DNA of 64,000 nt, from assembly GCA_019096065.1 (NCBI GenBank), contig JAGUCH010000008.1, positions 2,051,001 through 2,115,000 of the forward strand, in the 5' to 3' direction. Positions 22,261 to 33,567 of this stretch are shown in pieces. Under the pieces are notes generated by a model that did not search any database, was not told the origin of the DNA, and saw nothing but the letters and a program-made list of their open reading frames with translations. The DNA is from Paracyclopina nana (Eukaryota; Arthropoda; Copepoda; Cyclopoida; Cyclopettidae). The position numbers and the translations under genes were made by a program. The number at the start of each line of letters is the position of its first letter. The first letter of the stretch is position 1.

Positions 22261-25200
22261 TTGGCCGCATTAGACCACATCACACAGCATAAACAATTTT
22301 TAACCCAAGTGCCAGTGCACATCGGCCGCATCAAGACGCGAGCCTTAGTGGACAGCGGAAACAGCTGGCGCACTTGCATCTCTGAGGACTTCGCTAAGCG
22401 ACTGGGAGTCCTCCCCCACGGGTTGCGACCCCTGGAGGACATGACCGCTGTGGGCACGGCCCACGCCCGCCATCGGCTGCAAGTGTTGGGGGAACTCAAG
22501 CAGCCTCTACGGGTGCAGTTCGGGGAGCACCCTCACGTGTTCTCCATCCGCCCGGCAGTGGTGCGCAATTTGTCTATGGACTTCAACCTCTCGGGGCCCT
22601 TCTTGAGCCACCACCGCATCGACCAGCTCCACTCGCGGGGTGCCCTGAGAATTCACGGCCAATGTGTTCCGCTGGTTGGGGCCCTGTCGGCCTCCAGCCA
22701 GCCTTCCCCGGGGGAATACCCAATATGTGTCCTCCGGCCGGCCACTGTCCCGCCACGCAGCACTGCTCTCGTCGCGGCCGTTGCCGCTCTATGGCCTCAC
22801 GGCGATGCAAAGCCCGCAGTCCTGGAGGCTGAAGGGCAGTTCGCTGAAGAAACCCAGCTGGCTCCTTGGCTGAACGCCGTGGTGCGACTCCTCCGCAGGA
22901 GGCCACCTGCTGGTGGGAATGCTGAACCCACTGGATCACCCCTTGCAAGTAAAGGGGGGCACTCTTTACGGTGTGCTAAGGGAGTACGAGCCCATGGAGG
23001 CCGCTGCCCTCGCTGCATCCGCACCACACCTCCAAGCTATCCGGGCCGCGGAGCCGCCGCCGGGCTGCCCCCTGATGCCAGCCCACAGGAGAAGATCGAG
23101 TTCACGATTCAAGCATTCGGATTGAAAGAAAACGACCTCCTTCGGGCCGGCATCCCGAACGCCTGAGGGCGGCCGCGTCCCTGCTGGCCGCGTTCCTGGG
23201 CGCCTTCTCCTTCGATGGTCGCACTGGGCAGACCAAGTTGGTGGAGCATGCGATAGATCTCAAGCCTGGCGCCCGACCGATCAACATTAGGCGGAGGCCA
23301 ATCAACCCCAACCTGGAGTCCTCCTTGAAGGAGCAGATCCATAAGTGGTTGGAAGAAGAGGTCATCACTCCGATCTCATCCCCGTGGTCAGCCCCACTGG
23401 TCCCCGTGCGCAAGAAGGACGGCAGTCTCCGTTGGTGCGTGGATTATCGTGAGCTCAACAAAATCACGGTGGTCGATTCCCACCCCATCGGGACGTGAGG
23501 GACAACCTGAGCCGGCTAGCCCGCTCCACCGTGTTCTCTCCACCCTGGACGCGGTGGGAGCCTTCAACGTAGTGCCGATTCGCGCTGAGGACGTGGAGAA
23601 GACTACGTTCTCCACTGGGGATGGCTCGTATGCCTTCTTGAAGATGCCTTTCGGGCTCACGAATGCCCCTAAGACATACAGCCGCTTGAACCGCCTGGTA
23701 TTAGAGGGCGTGCCATGGAACGTGGCCCTGCCCTACCTGGACGACTGCTTGGTTCACTCCCCCGATTTCGATTCGCACTTGCAAAACCTCAAGATCGTCC
23801 TCCAGGCCCATCAGAAGGCAGGCCTGTTGCTCAAGCCCACCAAGTGCCACCTCTTCCAGACCAGGGTGACTTACCTCGGGCATGTTGTCACCCCGAAAGG
23901 GCTGGAAGTCATGCCAGCTTACATAGATCTCATTCGCAAGTGGCCGCTACCCAACACTCGCAAACTCCTTCGCATCTTCATGGGCAAGGCCAATTACTAC
24001 CGGGCCTTCATCGAGAAATACCAACACATCGCCGCGCCACTGACTGCCCGGCTATCCAAGGATGATGGGACTTCTGATACTCAGACCTTCGAACCGTCGC
24101 AGGAGTATCGTGGATGCTTTCGAGGAGATCAAAAGGCGGCTCGTGGTCGGCCCCGGTCCTTGCGTATCCCGACTTCGCGTCCCCAAACCCGTTCATCTTG
24201 GACACCGACTTCTCCCAAGAGAACAGGGCAGTAGGGGCGGTCTTGTCCCAGGTGCAGAGAGGCAAGGAGCGAGTCAGCTGGTACGGAGCAAAGAAGTTGA
24301 CCTCGGCCCCGAGCAATTATTCCGCCTAACCAGGGAGAGCTGGTCGCTGTTATTATCTTCATCAAGCAATTCAAATACTACTTGCAGCATCGAAAATTCA
24401 TCCTCCGGACCGACCACCGGGCTCTGCTATGGATTCGCTCCATGGAGGCTCCGACGGGCATGTTGGCCAGGTGGCTCGACACCATCTCCAACTACGACTT
24501 CGAGGTCGTCCATCGGGCAGGCACCAAGCACGGCAATGCCGATTCCCTCAGTCGGGCGCCTCATTTGGACCAAGCAGGAGACCACATTAGCGCTGAAGTT
24601 TCCGATGACGACTTCTTCCGCGTGGCCAGCCTGAAGCTCATTCCCACCAAACCGGAGTTATGGGCCGAAGCTCAGGAGGAGGATGACGACCTGGTGACGC
24701 TGCGCCAATTGGTCAAACTCCAGCAAGCTCCCTCCAGAGCCCACCTCGATGCTGCCTCCGCCCGAGGGCGGGTACTCATGGAACAATTCAACAGCCTATG
24801 CCTGGACCAGCAAGGAGCTCTCCGGCTGCGTGACCCGCAAGGCCGGCCCTCGACTCGGCTCATCGTACCTCGCAAGTGGGAGGAGGCCAGTCTGAGGCAC
24901 GTGCACGAAACCATGGGACACCAGGGTCGAGACAACCTGATCCATCGGGCAGCTCAACACTTCTACTTCCCAAACATGGCTAGAGTGGCCGATGAGGTCG
25001 TAAGTCCTGCTTGCTGTGTCAGAAATCTAACCCCGCAGCCTCGGATCAGCGGCACACCCTGGTACCACGCCATGCTGGATTTCCGTTCCAGGTGCTCAGC
25101 CTTGACTATGTGGGCCCGTTCAAGCCCACGTCCAACCAGCACCGGTACCTATTCACGGCCAAGTGTGTGTTCAGTAAGTGGATCGAAGCCTTCCCATGCC

Positions 25201-26653
25201 GATCCAATGATGCCGAGACAGCGGTACGATTCCTCACGACGGAAATCATCCCCCGTTTTGGACTGCCGGAGCGCCTGCACACCGACCAAGGTACTCACTT
25301 CACAGCACACCTCATGAGGGAAGTATGCTCGGCTTTAGGCATCAAGGCCACCACCACGCCGTCATACAACCCAAAGAGCAACCCAGTAGAGCGGGCCCAC
25401 CGTGACCTTAACGAGCTCATACGTAAAATGATCAAGGGACACTATTCTAAATGGGCCGAAGTAGTGCCGTTTGCATTATTCATCTTGCGTACCACAAAGA
25501 ATCGCTCCACGGGGCTGGCTCCTATGAAATGGTGTTCGGCAGGCAACCTACCACCAACCTCGATCTCATCTTTGGGGACCCGCAGCCGGCAGTGCATAAG
25601 GCAACCGAAGCTGGCCGTTTCGCCAAGCAGCTACGGGAACGGATACAACTCGCGCATGAGTGGGCTCGCAAGAACATTTCTGCATCCATTGAACGGCAAA
25701 GACGGGCCTATCATATGGATAAGCAAGCCTTCTCCCCAGGCCAGAAAGTGTGGCTGTTCACGCCAAGGGTCGTGCGGTCAATATCCAAAAAGTTGCAAAC
25801 TTTCTGGACCGGCCCTTGGACCATCGAGAAAAGAATCAACGAGCTCACGTACGAAATCTCGCCAGACCCATCATGGCCGCTAACCAAGAAGCAGGTTGTC
25901 TCCGTGGACCGACTGAAACGGTACATCGAACCGTCAGATCCACAAGCCGAGACCATCACATCGCCTCCCACGGAAAACATGGACTTCGACATGCCGGGAG
26001 ATGAATCTGCGGAGCATATGCACGCCCCCGACCCAGCCTCCGATGAACAGCCCAGCGAAACTACACATGCGTTCGAATATGCAGTAGCACCAACGGATCG
26101 CGAATATGGATTCCCACATGCGAAGGATGACACTATTCCGCCATTCAACGACGATCCAACCATTCCAGAATATGACTGCACCATGTTTGAACACATGTCA
26201 CAGGACGATAATGACACCCCTCCGAATGAAGGTGGGCAGCAGGACCAAATCTCACCCGATGATTACGGCCACAACTCGCCGCCGCCATCACCAACACCTC
26301 GGCCACCACCGAGGAAAAGAAGAACGGCAGCAGAAATGTTGCAGGAATATTCACAGCAAATATTAGGAGGCCAAGACAAGCTCGCAGAGACCTCGCGCTC
26401 CAGAACGAGAAGCGGCGACAAGCAAGCAAGTCGCGACGATGCACTGCTGCCCCTGCAACAAGCACCAACCGCACAAGCTCTGCCTGAAACAACGAGGTAT
26501 CTGCTGCCACCGCTAGAACCGCGGCCACCACCAATAAGACCGTCAATACCATCAACCATCCCAGAAGCGTCGCGATCACAAACATCATCATCATCATCAC
26601 AAGGGCAAAATTCTACCATATCAACACCGAATTCTGATAATGTATTTGATTAA
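22261..26653 (+). pseudogene. Pol (protease, reverse transcriptase, RNase H, integrase), several frame breaks
   Basis: Protease: LVDSG active-site motif near 22345. Reverse transcriptase: about 23240-24070, with LRWCVDYRELNKI, MPFGLTNAP and the catalytic YLDD near 23737. RNase H: about 24150-24560, with FILDTDFS, LRTDHRALLWI and NADSLSRAP. Integrase: HHCC finger (HVHETMGH...C..C, 24897-25015), then LSLDYVGPF, HTDQGTHF and the Glu in NPVERAHRDLNE, with a GPWTI module (about 25815) and a long Pro-rich C-terminus to 26653. The coding frame changes near 22860-22920, 23070-23095, 23150-23165, 23490, 23545, 24095-24125, 24325-24335, 24998-25015 and 25500-25540, mostly at short homopolymers. Domains are all present but the copy is not intact. 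Confidence 0.9.
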
Positions 26654-26868
26654 TGCGCATATTGCTGCCCTCATACAAAAGTTTGGGGGGGTGGCAACAC
26701 GCGCACAAGACGCAAAAACAGCAAAAACAGTAAAACTTCAAAACTTTCGCATTCTGGCCGCAAAATTATGACAGCTCAATAATTTACTATTCCTCTCTTC
26801 CAGTTCTGAGTACCAGTGCTAATCTAATTTGCGACCATACAAACTCATAACCCACAAATCAACAAATC

Positions 26869-29347
26869 ATGACGCCAGTAAGCTGCTTTCTTTGGCCCTC
26901 TATGTACTTGATGGCCTTCTTTGTGTATGCCTACTGGATCCTGTTCAGTGAACTGGCCCAGGCGGCCGTGGTCCCGGGGACGTCACCCCGGAGCCGCGTC
27001 GCTGATCCTTACACCCCGGACGCAAAGGTCACGTCATTCACCACCTACGACTGCGCGCACCCCGATGCCATCCACGAAGCCATCGACCTGAGTCAGCCAG
27101 AGCTCTGCGAGGACATTCGGAGCGCATATCAGGCCCCCGTCAATATCACAGTCCAGGTGCTCCAGACCGCTGACCCTCTCGATCAAGGCCTTCCGGTGCA
27201 GGGTGCATTTGTCCCGACAAGTGACAAGATGTGGATACGATAGCATCAGTTATGGCAGTCAAATGACTGATGTCAACCGGCCCTACTTGGTAACCCCACA
27301 AGCGTGTCGGGAGGCCGCGGAGAAGCATTACCTGATAGTGGAGAACAAGAAGGTGGAGGTAGCTCTCAATAATCCGACCTCGCTCTCTTATTTCTCCAAA
27401 GGAGGATTGGATAAGGACCACAAGTGCACCACCACCACTTTCACCAGCGGAGGTGTCACGTTCTACAAATCATACGAGACCACCACCATCCATGCGCTGG
27501 TAGAGCCAATTTACGGGAAGCTGAATACGGCCAACGGGCGGGTGGTGTTCTCCAACCACTTGACGGCGAATTTCCAGGACCTTATCGTGCAAGACGATGC
27601 GGAAGGTACTATTGTGTGGCCCAAGCGGAAGTCACCTCGCTGCGAGGACGAGCTTAGTGAGGTGTATCGAGGGCCTGCCGTGCTCTATCCTCACCGGAAC
27701 GCCACCAGCCTCATGGGAGGAGCTGGACATCTTGGCGATCTCCTCCTGCTAGCCCATGAGGAGGAGTCAAGGTTCGCGGGGTTCGTCCTCAAAGGAGTAC
27801 AATCCATGTGTCAGCGGAAGCTGTTCACCACCCAGCTGAGGGACTTTGCCATCCTCTTGGTGGGGCCCGGGGAAGGGCCCCTGCAAGCCAAGTACCTGCA
27901 CCCGGAGGACATGGACGGAGCGAACATCCAGACGCAGCTCGCGTTTGTACACTCACAACATGCGCTGCACATTCAGGATCGGTTTAAATTCTTACAAGAA
28001 CTGATTTGCAAAAATGAGCGCGCAATCTTACACTCCAAGTTGCAGAGCATGGCCTCCGGATCCTCGTCATACGCCACCCTGGACAGCCACGGACCCGGCC
28101 ATCTCGTCACGAGGGCGGGGGCCGTGGCCTACGTGACGTCCTGCTACCCTGTACAGGCGGTCACCCGGTCCATCGACAATTGCACCCAGGAAATCCCCGT
28201 GCTGGTCAACAACGAGACCCGGTTTGCGGACCCGCTGTCGTTTATCTTGACCGACCGGCCGAGCGTGGTCCCGTGCGACTCGATCACGCCCATCAAGTGG
28301 CGCATACACAATCAATGGATGTGCGCCACGCCCCAGATCCACGCTTGCATCGCTCCATCCCAGCTCAATCCGATGTCCGACGCCGCTCCGCGCAGCCATC
28401 AGTACGACATTAGCCGCGGATTGGGTGGTGGCGTGGTCGCTGCGGAGCAACGGGCCAACCACATTTTGTACCTCCACCTCTTCAGCAGCCGGGAGGCGGT
28501 GGTCAACACGATCACCAGCAACGTCCTCCACAACTCCCTGATTACGGGTAGCCGCTCTACCACCTTCTGGTCCCAGGAGGACATTGACCAAATGGTGGAC
28601 CACGTGGGGAGTGCGATCATTCCCTTCTTCAGTTCGGTGGGGAAGTACTACTCGTACTTCACTGGGTTCCTCATCACCGTGGGCCTCCTGAAGTTGATCC
28701 TGGGAGCCCTACTCCGTATGATCATCCTCTACCGACGACGCGGCTTCGGGTGGTGGATGTTGTTGGCAATCTGGCACACGGCGTTCCTGATGGTGGAGAT
28801 GCCGTGGAGGATGGTGACCAACCTAGGGCAGGATCAGATCCTGTTCCCCGGGGGCGACAGCGATGATGAACGGCCCTCTCGCCGAGGACGCCGCCACCCC
28901 GGGGGTGGGACCACCCAAGCATTCCGCCTGGCCAACCTGGGCAGCTCCGACGACGACGACGACGACGAGGAGGACGCACCGCCCAAGTATGCGACGGCCG
29001 CAGCCGGCGCCGCGGGCGTGGAAGAGGATGAGGCCGCGCCCCGCACTAGACGTGGATTTCGCCAGCGGCTGCGAGAGGCTCTCTCCCAAGAACAGGACTC
29101 GGTCTACAAAAACCTGCAGGCCCAGGTGGACGTGCTGGCCCGGCAAAACGAGTCAATGCATAATTACCTGATGACCGTGCTACCGGCAGCTACAGTGCCT
29201 ACGGTGCCCTCTGCCACGTCCACTCCGCTCAAGCCGTTCCCGGAAGTCGCGGTTTCACCGGCCCCACCGATCTCCCCGGTTCGGCCTGCTACGCCCAGAC
29301 AACGGACCGTGGGCCCCCGTCGTGAGGACACGACAACCCTTCAGTAG
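26869..29347 (+). pseudogene. Env-like membrane glycoprotein of the LTR element, one frame break
   Basis: Third gene of the element, in the position of env. The N-terminal part (26869-27243) starts with a hydrophobic signal-like stretch. The frame changes between about 27205 and 27240, and the main part runs from there to 29347 (714 codons in the downstream frame). It has many cysteines, N-glycosylation sequons, a membrane-spanning region near 28650-28730 followed by a second hydrophobic segment near 28750-28800, an acidic run (SSDDDDDDEEDAPP, about 28945-28985) and a coiled-coil-like tail. The Cys/Pro/Trp pattern around 28140-28350 (CTQEIPV, FADP, WMCATP) recalls glycoproteins of chu-like negative-strand RNA viruses that have been captured by arthropod LTR elements. 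That is recognition by pattern, not a search result. The break means this copy is not intact. Confidence 0.7.
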
Positions 29348-29355
29348 GGGGAAGT
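29344..29355 (+). promoter_or_regulatory. Polypurine tract
   Basis: Purine-rich AGTAGGGGGAAG ending next to the 3' LTR, in the expected place for plus-strand priming. Confidence 0.75.
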
Positions 29356-29550
29356 TGTAGCAGGAACACGGGTATACGGGTGTGTTCTGTGGGCGCCTGC
29401 GAGCGCCCCGTCCCGGTGAAACGAATTGTACAGCAGTTAATAAACGGACGCACTCGAGTAAACATCTCGACTAGTTTCAGTAGCAAGTTCTTCTATCGCT
29501 ACCCGCGGGCGCGCGTGTCATCCTCGGGGGGTCTATACGAACCTCCTACA
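29356..29550 (+). repeat. 3' LTR
   Basis: 195 bp, identical by eye to the 5' LTR; followed by the second GTGC copy. Confidence 0.97.
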
Positions 29551-31936
29551 GTGCGCAAGCCATGAAGTCTTCTATTAACCTGAGGAATGGTGTGTTGATG
29601 TGGTGTCGATTTTGATGACCCAGATAATGGCACCTATCACAGACTTCGATGAGTAATGGGCAAACCGCCATGACGTGCTCGGTAGACCCGCATGGTGGGT
29701 AAACGCACTTGACGCGCTTATTTCTGCAGGAATTCTTAGGTACTGGGATTCTTTTTGGTACAGGTGTATTCTTTAGCTTGTCTTGATCTGAAGGTTCTGC
29801 GGCTGCCGCAGAAACTTCGTGCAAGGTGTGAGCATGTTGTGTTGACCCGCACTTGAGACAGCGATGAGGAAATGCCGGCCCTGACATGAACAATTGGTCG
29901 AGAACTACATTGAACGTGAGCTCGACGAAAGACGTGACGCCCGCTGCCTGTAGCAAGGCTGAGCGCAGGCCCGGGGTGCAATTTGCCAAATCAACGGGGC
30001 GATACATGGCTGGTCGTGCCATGAGGCTTGTTATTTGTTTTTCGTTGTTGATAGTTTGAGCTGCTTCGTTGATGTAAAGATAAGCAGGACCCGGCTTAGC
30101 ATTTTTGGCATTCATGAATTCGCCGTTTCCAAAGGGCCTTACGTCCTTCAATTGTTTGTTTGGGACGTTGGCAAGTTGTGGCTGGTTCGCGACTTGGTCC
30201 AGCAAGTAAATCATCCATCGGTTGACATCAGCCGTGTCTGGGTAGCTCAAATTGTCCAATATTGCGACAGCTTCTCTGGTGAGGAACAGCAAAGGGAGTA
30301 CAGCCTCGTAGAAAAGAAACCACTTTGCTTCTGGCTCCCACTTTGTGTGATCTTGGGAGTAATTCAGCTGGGTAACATCCAGCAGTATTTTTCCGTTGTG
30401 TTTTACGGAGACTTTTTCACCAAGGAGTTTGACTAATTCTCTCGCTGATTTTTTATCATTTTTTCGCTCCGGTCTGACCGGCTCGAAAATCACGGGTAGC
30501 GCCATTTGTGCGGCTACAAAAGCAGCCCCAGTTTTGACGTTCTTGAAATTCTCATTTGCTTGAGGGAATGCAAAGACTGCTCGATTTGTGGCCTCGCAGA
30601 GTGCCTTAGCTTGAATGTTGACTGCCGCCAGACATCTCTTTTCGTGGACAATATTGAACTGGTATTTTCTTAGTGAGTCATCTTCCAGCATGTTGACCAG
30701 CACTGGCGGAATTGCTACTCCAAGTTGCGCTTCTCCGATGCCGCCAGACAGCACTCGCACTGCCAAGACCACGCCGTTGGTGGTGGCCATGGCAAACAGG
30801 GTGAAAGCTTCTTTTGGCGGAACTGGCTGCGAAAACTTTGCCCGAGCGTACGCGGCCAAAGACCATCCCGTTGCGTGAATCGACATGATTCGCGACGTCC
30901 TCGCGGTCTGATAGAACTTTTCCTTGGTCAGCAGCTGATCCACTGCATTCCACTGAGCTGAGGAGTTGTACAGGATGAGGCATCTTTGGCCTCTCTCGGA
31001 GAGGTTGTACGGTCCTGGGCCGGCCGAGCCGTCGAGTCGTGCATCAGCCAGAGGGTAATACTGCCACTGGAGCTGATCAACGCTGCAGTGGGGAAGTGGT
31101 GGGCCTACCAAAGGAGGAATTGGCATTTCCATGGCGCAGAATGGATACGGACACGTTTCGGCGGGTGCCTCGGCGTTGAGCACAGCCAGTGCCAGCGGGC
31201 AATCTGTCTCGTAGGCCTTGTCGGTGTCCAAAGTTATCGGCGGAGCAATGAGAGGATCTTGCTCACTGTAGACTACGTGTGTTTCAATAGCGATCTCGGC
31301 CAGTGTAGGATCGGGGCCATAGATGTCATCGTTGGCACCAACAAGCCAACCACGGAGCTTTCCACTATCTTGAGCGGGAAATTGCGCAAGAACATCCCTC
31401 AAATCCATTCGATCGGGTTGGAACTCTTCCAACCTTCCCTGGGAATCATACTCAGACAAGTATCGATGACGTTGCACTGCCACCAAATTGAACAATGCAG
31501 AATAGGTCTTGAGCGAGATAATGCCGTTGTGTTGTTGCTCTTGCGATGGCAATGGCAGGCAGAAAGCAGTGCCAGTGGTGGCCAAGCTAGCTGCATATCG
31601 AGCGTAGAGTGATGGGTGTGCCTGAATCATGGTGCGAAGCACTGGAGCCCCTTCGGCGATGGCGCCACATCTCATAGCGTCCATTTGCAGGGTTGCAAGT
31701 CTTGCACTCATGCGTTCTGCCAGAATACGCTTATCGGACGGCAACGGGTCAGCGAAGTCGACGTCTGAGCCCAGGATGGCTTGCCGTGGATCGGAATAGA
31801 CTAAAGCCAGGGTGACATAGTCTAGTTTTCGTAGCTCTTGCACATACCACGCTCGCAAGAATCCAAAGTTGCGCACAAATCTATTGGCCACTACACTGAG
31901 TTGAGCCTGTCGGGCTGATGTAGGTTGCAGTCGCAT
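29551..31936 (-). pseudogene. Long ORF of unknown function with three zinc-knuckle-like motifs, interrupted by the LTR element
   Basis: A single open frame of about 795 codons from ATG at 31936-31934, running into the LTR, where a TAG ends it (29546). The frame is open upstream to about 32030 but has no earlier ATG. The protein is not recognised. What is visible: a mixed alpha/beta-like globular N-terminal 600 residues, a lysine-rich patch (RPERKNDKKSARELVKLLG), and a C-terminal end with CLKCGSTQHAHTLH (CX2CX4HX4H), CVYPPCGSTEHVMAVC (CX4CX4HX4C) and CDRCHYLGHQNRHH (CX2CX4HX4H). Three knuckles suggest nucleic-acid binding, as in Gag proteins, but the body shows no capsid, RT or transposase motif I know. 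The lack of frame breaks over 2.4 kb argues that it was under selection until recently. The 3' remainder is at 18975-19174. Confidence 0.7.
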
Positions 31937-31971
31937 GGCGTGGAAATAGATGGGAACACGATCGCCCAGAT

Positions 31972-32156
31972 TTTCCCAGCCACGTGAGGACACACGACGA
32001 GTCCGTGAAGAACAGCGTGCTTGAAATGGGCCATCCTAGCCTGCGTATTCTCTTTGAGAGTCTGGCGCCAAGGACTGCGCCCATTATTTCTAAATCCGGG
32101 ATCGTTCGTCGCTCGGCCAGTGGCGCTAGCCTCTTCCTTGATGCTAGCAAATGGCA
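31972..32156 (-). pseudogene. BEL/Pao-like pol remnant (RNase H region)
   Basis: Minus-strand frame reads CHLLASRKRLAPL, IPDLEIMGAVLGARL and FFTDSSCVLTWL, matching the conserved BEL/Pao block (family pattern: ASK.RVAPL, IPRLEL.GA.LGARL, TDS..VL.W). Both ends are cut, and the frame differs from the long ORF that starts just downstream on the same strand. Whether the long ORF belongs to this element or replaced its 3' part cannot be told from the sequence. Confidence 0.65.
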
Positions 32157-32334
32157 CTCGACCTTTCCATCCAGTCGGGTAGTTCAGAGAGAAGATTATA
32201 TTCAACTGATCAATTCTTAAATGTTCTCATCAATCGTGAGTAGTCTCATTAATGGATCATAGTCTCAATTTTGGGGCGGGAAATAACATCGACGGGGTGC
32301 TAATTGTTACATAATATACAATTTCAATCATCGA

Positions 32335-33567
32335 TTGCACCGTGTTATAGGTGATGCTCCAGTGCGTGCGAAACTGAAAGGGTTGACGCAATTTAATGGA
32401 CGTTTCAGTTGTGAAATCTGCGAAGCTGTTGGAATTACTATTGGCCGCCGTCTTGTTTTTCCAGCACACACTATGGATGCACCTGAGCGCTCCAGAATGG
32501 AGTGGTTCCAGCTTGCTAACCGAATTCAAGCATCTGGTATCGAGACCTTTTCAAGAGACGAGTTGAAGGGTGTGAAGGCAGCAACTCCACTTTCCCTCCT
32601 CGAAGATTTCAACATCATGGATAATTTTCTGATCGAGCCTATGCACAATTTGGCTGGTAATGTCAAGAAGTTGCTCCAGCTGACATTTGGATTTGTCGAC
32701 TCAACCAAATCTCTCTCAATGGCTGCAACTGAGAAGATTCAGAGGTTTGATGATCGTTGGAGGTTTGTGCAGCTACCTAGGGAGTTCAATCGTCGCCCAA
32801 GGCCAATGCTCCAAGAGTTTGCTCAGTACAAAAGTCAAGAACTTTTGTCTATCGCCTTAGCTGGATTTGTTGCTGTCACTCAAGCTGTGCAGGACGAGGA
32901 TGAGGAGGAGATCAATGGTGCCGTGACAGTTTGGCTGGAATTTGCTTTCATCGTTCGAGCTGTCATGTTTGACAACAGAAATCTCGAGATCATTATGCAA
33001 GCTGCCGATCTGGCGCAAGTATTCCGAGATTTCTACAATGATTTCGAAGAAGAGCATGGAATCCTCCACTGTACATGGAATATCCACAACTTGACGCACC
33101 TGCTACGAGCTCGAAAGTTGTCCCGCTTGCCACCTCTCAGTGCCCTATTGTATGAAGGAGATCTTGGTTTCGTGAAGAAAGTCATGAAGAATAATACCAC
33201 GTCCTTTCCAAAACAAGTCATTGAGCGCGTCTTCATGAAGAACACACGCAGCCATGCGTGTGACAATACAGTGACATTCAATGAGTCTAATGGGTCACGG
33301 TACGGAGACAACATTTTCTACACTAACACGAAAGAGTTCTTCAAGATTGTCAAGTGTCATGAGGAGGCCTATGCAGCACAAAAGTTCATCACGGAAGAAG
33401 CGCATTTCAAAGCCACCCCTAGACTTTCATGGGATCTTGTTGGTGTCGCAAAATGGGTGAAGCTAGAAGAAATTGAACGTCTTGTCTCGAAATCCATTGT
33501 TGTAGGAAAGGCTGTTGTGGAGCACAAGTACCTTATCGCATTGCCGTTCGACAGCTTCTTCACTTGA
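32335..33567 (+). CDS. Transposase_21/tnp2-like domain protein, 5' truncated
   Basis: Open frame of 410 codons. Features resembling the animal EnSpm/tnp2-type transposase-domain proteins: GDAPVRAKLKGLTQFNG and CEIC near the start (family: DAPARA...FNG..GC..C), LIEPMHNLAGNVKKLL (family: D..H....G..K.LL) and WNIHNLTHL followed by LSALLYEGDLGFVKK (family: F..H.L.HL, SAF.FE...G.LK). A splice-acceptor-like TTATAG precedes GDAP at 32349-32350, so the real exon may start at 32351 and upstream exons with the rest of the catalytic region are missing here. It is likely a truncated transposon gene, though the frame is still open. Confidence 0.55.
   Translation: MHRVIGDAPVRAKLKGLTQFNGRFSCEICEAVGITIGRRLVFPAHTMDAPERSRMEWFQLANRIQASGIETFSRDELKGVKAATPLSLLEDFNIMDNFLIEPMHNLAGNVKKLLQLTFGFVDSTKSLSMAATEKIQRFDDRWRFVQLPREFNRRPRPMLQEFAQYKSQELLSIALAGFVAVTQAVQDEDEEEINGAVTVWLEFAFIVRAVMFDNRNLEIIMQAADLAQVFRDFYNDFEEEHGILHCTWNIHNLTHLLRARKLSRLPPLSALLYEGDLGFVKKVMKNNTTSFPKQVIERVFMKNTRSHACDNTVTFNESNGSRYGDNIFYTNTKEFFKIVKCHEEAYAAQKFITEEAHFKATPRLSWDLVGVAKWVKLEEIERLVSKSIVVGKAVVEHKYLIALPFDSFFT

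Larger units (their letters stand above)
19175..29550 (+). mobile_element. Ty3/Gypsy-type LTR retrotransposon with env-like gene
   Basis: 10,376 bp element bounded by 195-bp LTRs (TGTAG...CTACA) and a GTGC target-site duplication (19171-19174 and 29551-29554). Order: LTR, primer binding site, a long (1.5 kb) leader, gag with one CCHC knuckle, aspartic protease, reverse transcriptase, RNase H, integrase, env-like membrane glycoprotein, polypurine tract, LTR. RNase H before integrase is the Ty3/Gypsy order. The two LTRs look identical, indicating recent insertion, yet gag, pol and env all contain frame breaks, so this copy should not encode the full proteins unless frames are recovered by recoding. 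Confidence 0.95.
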
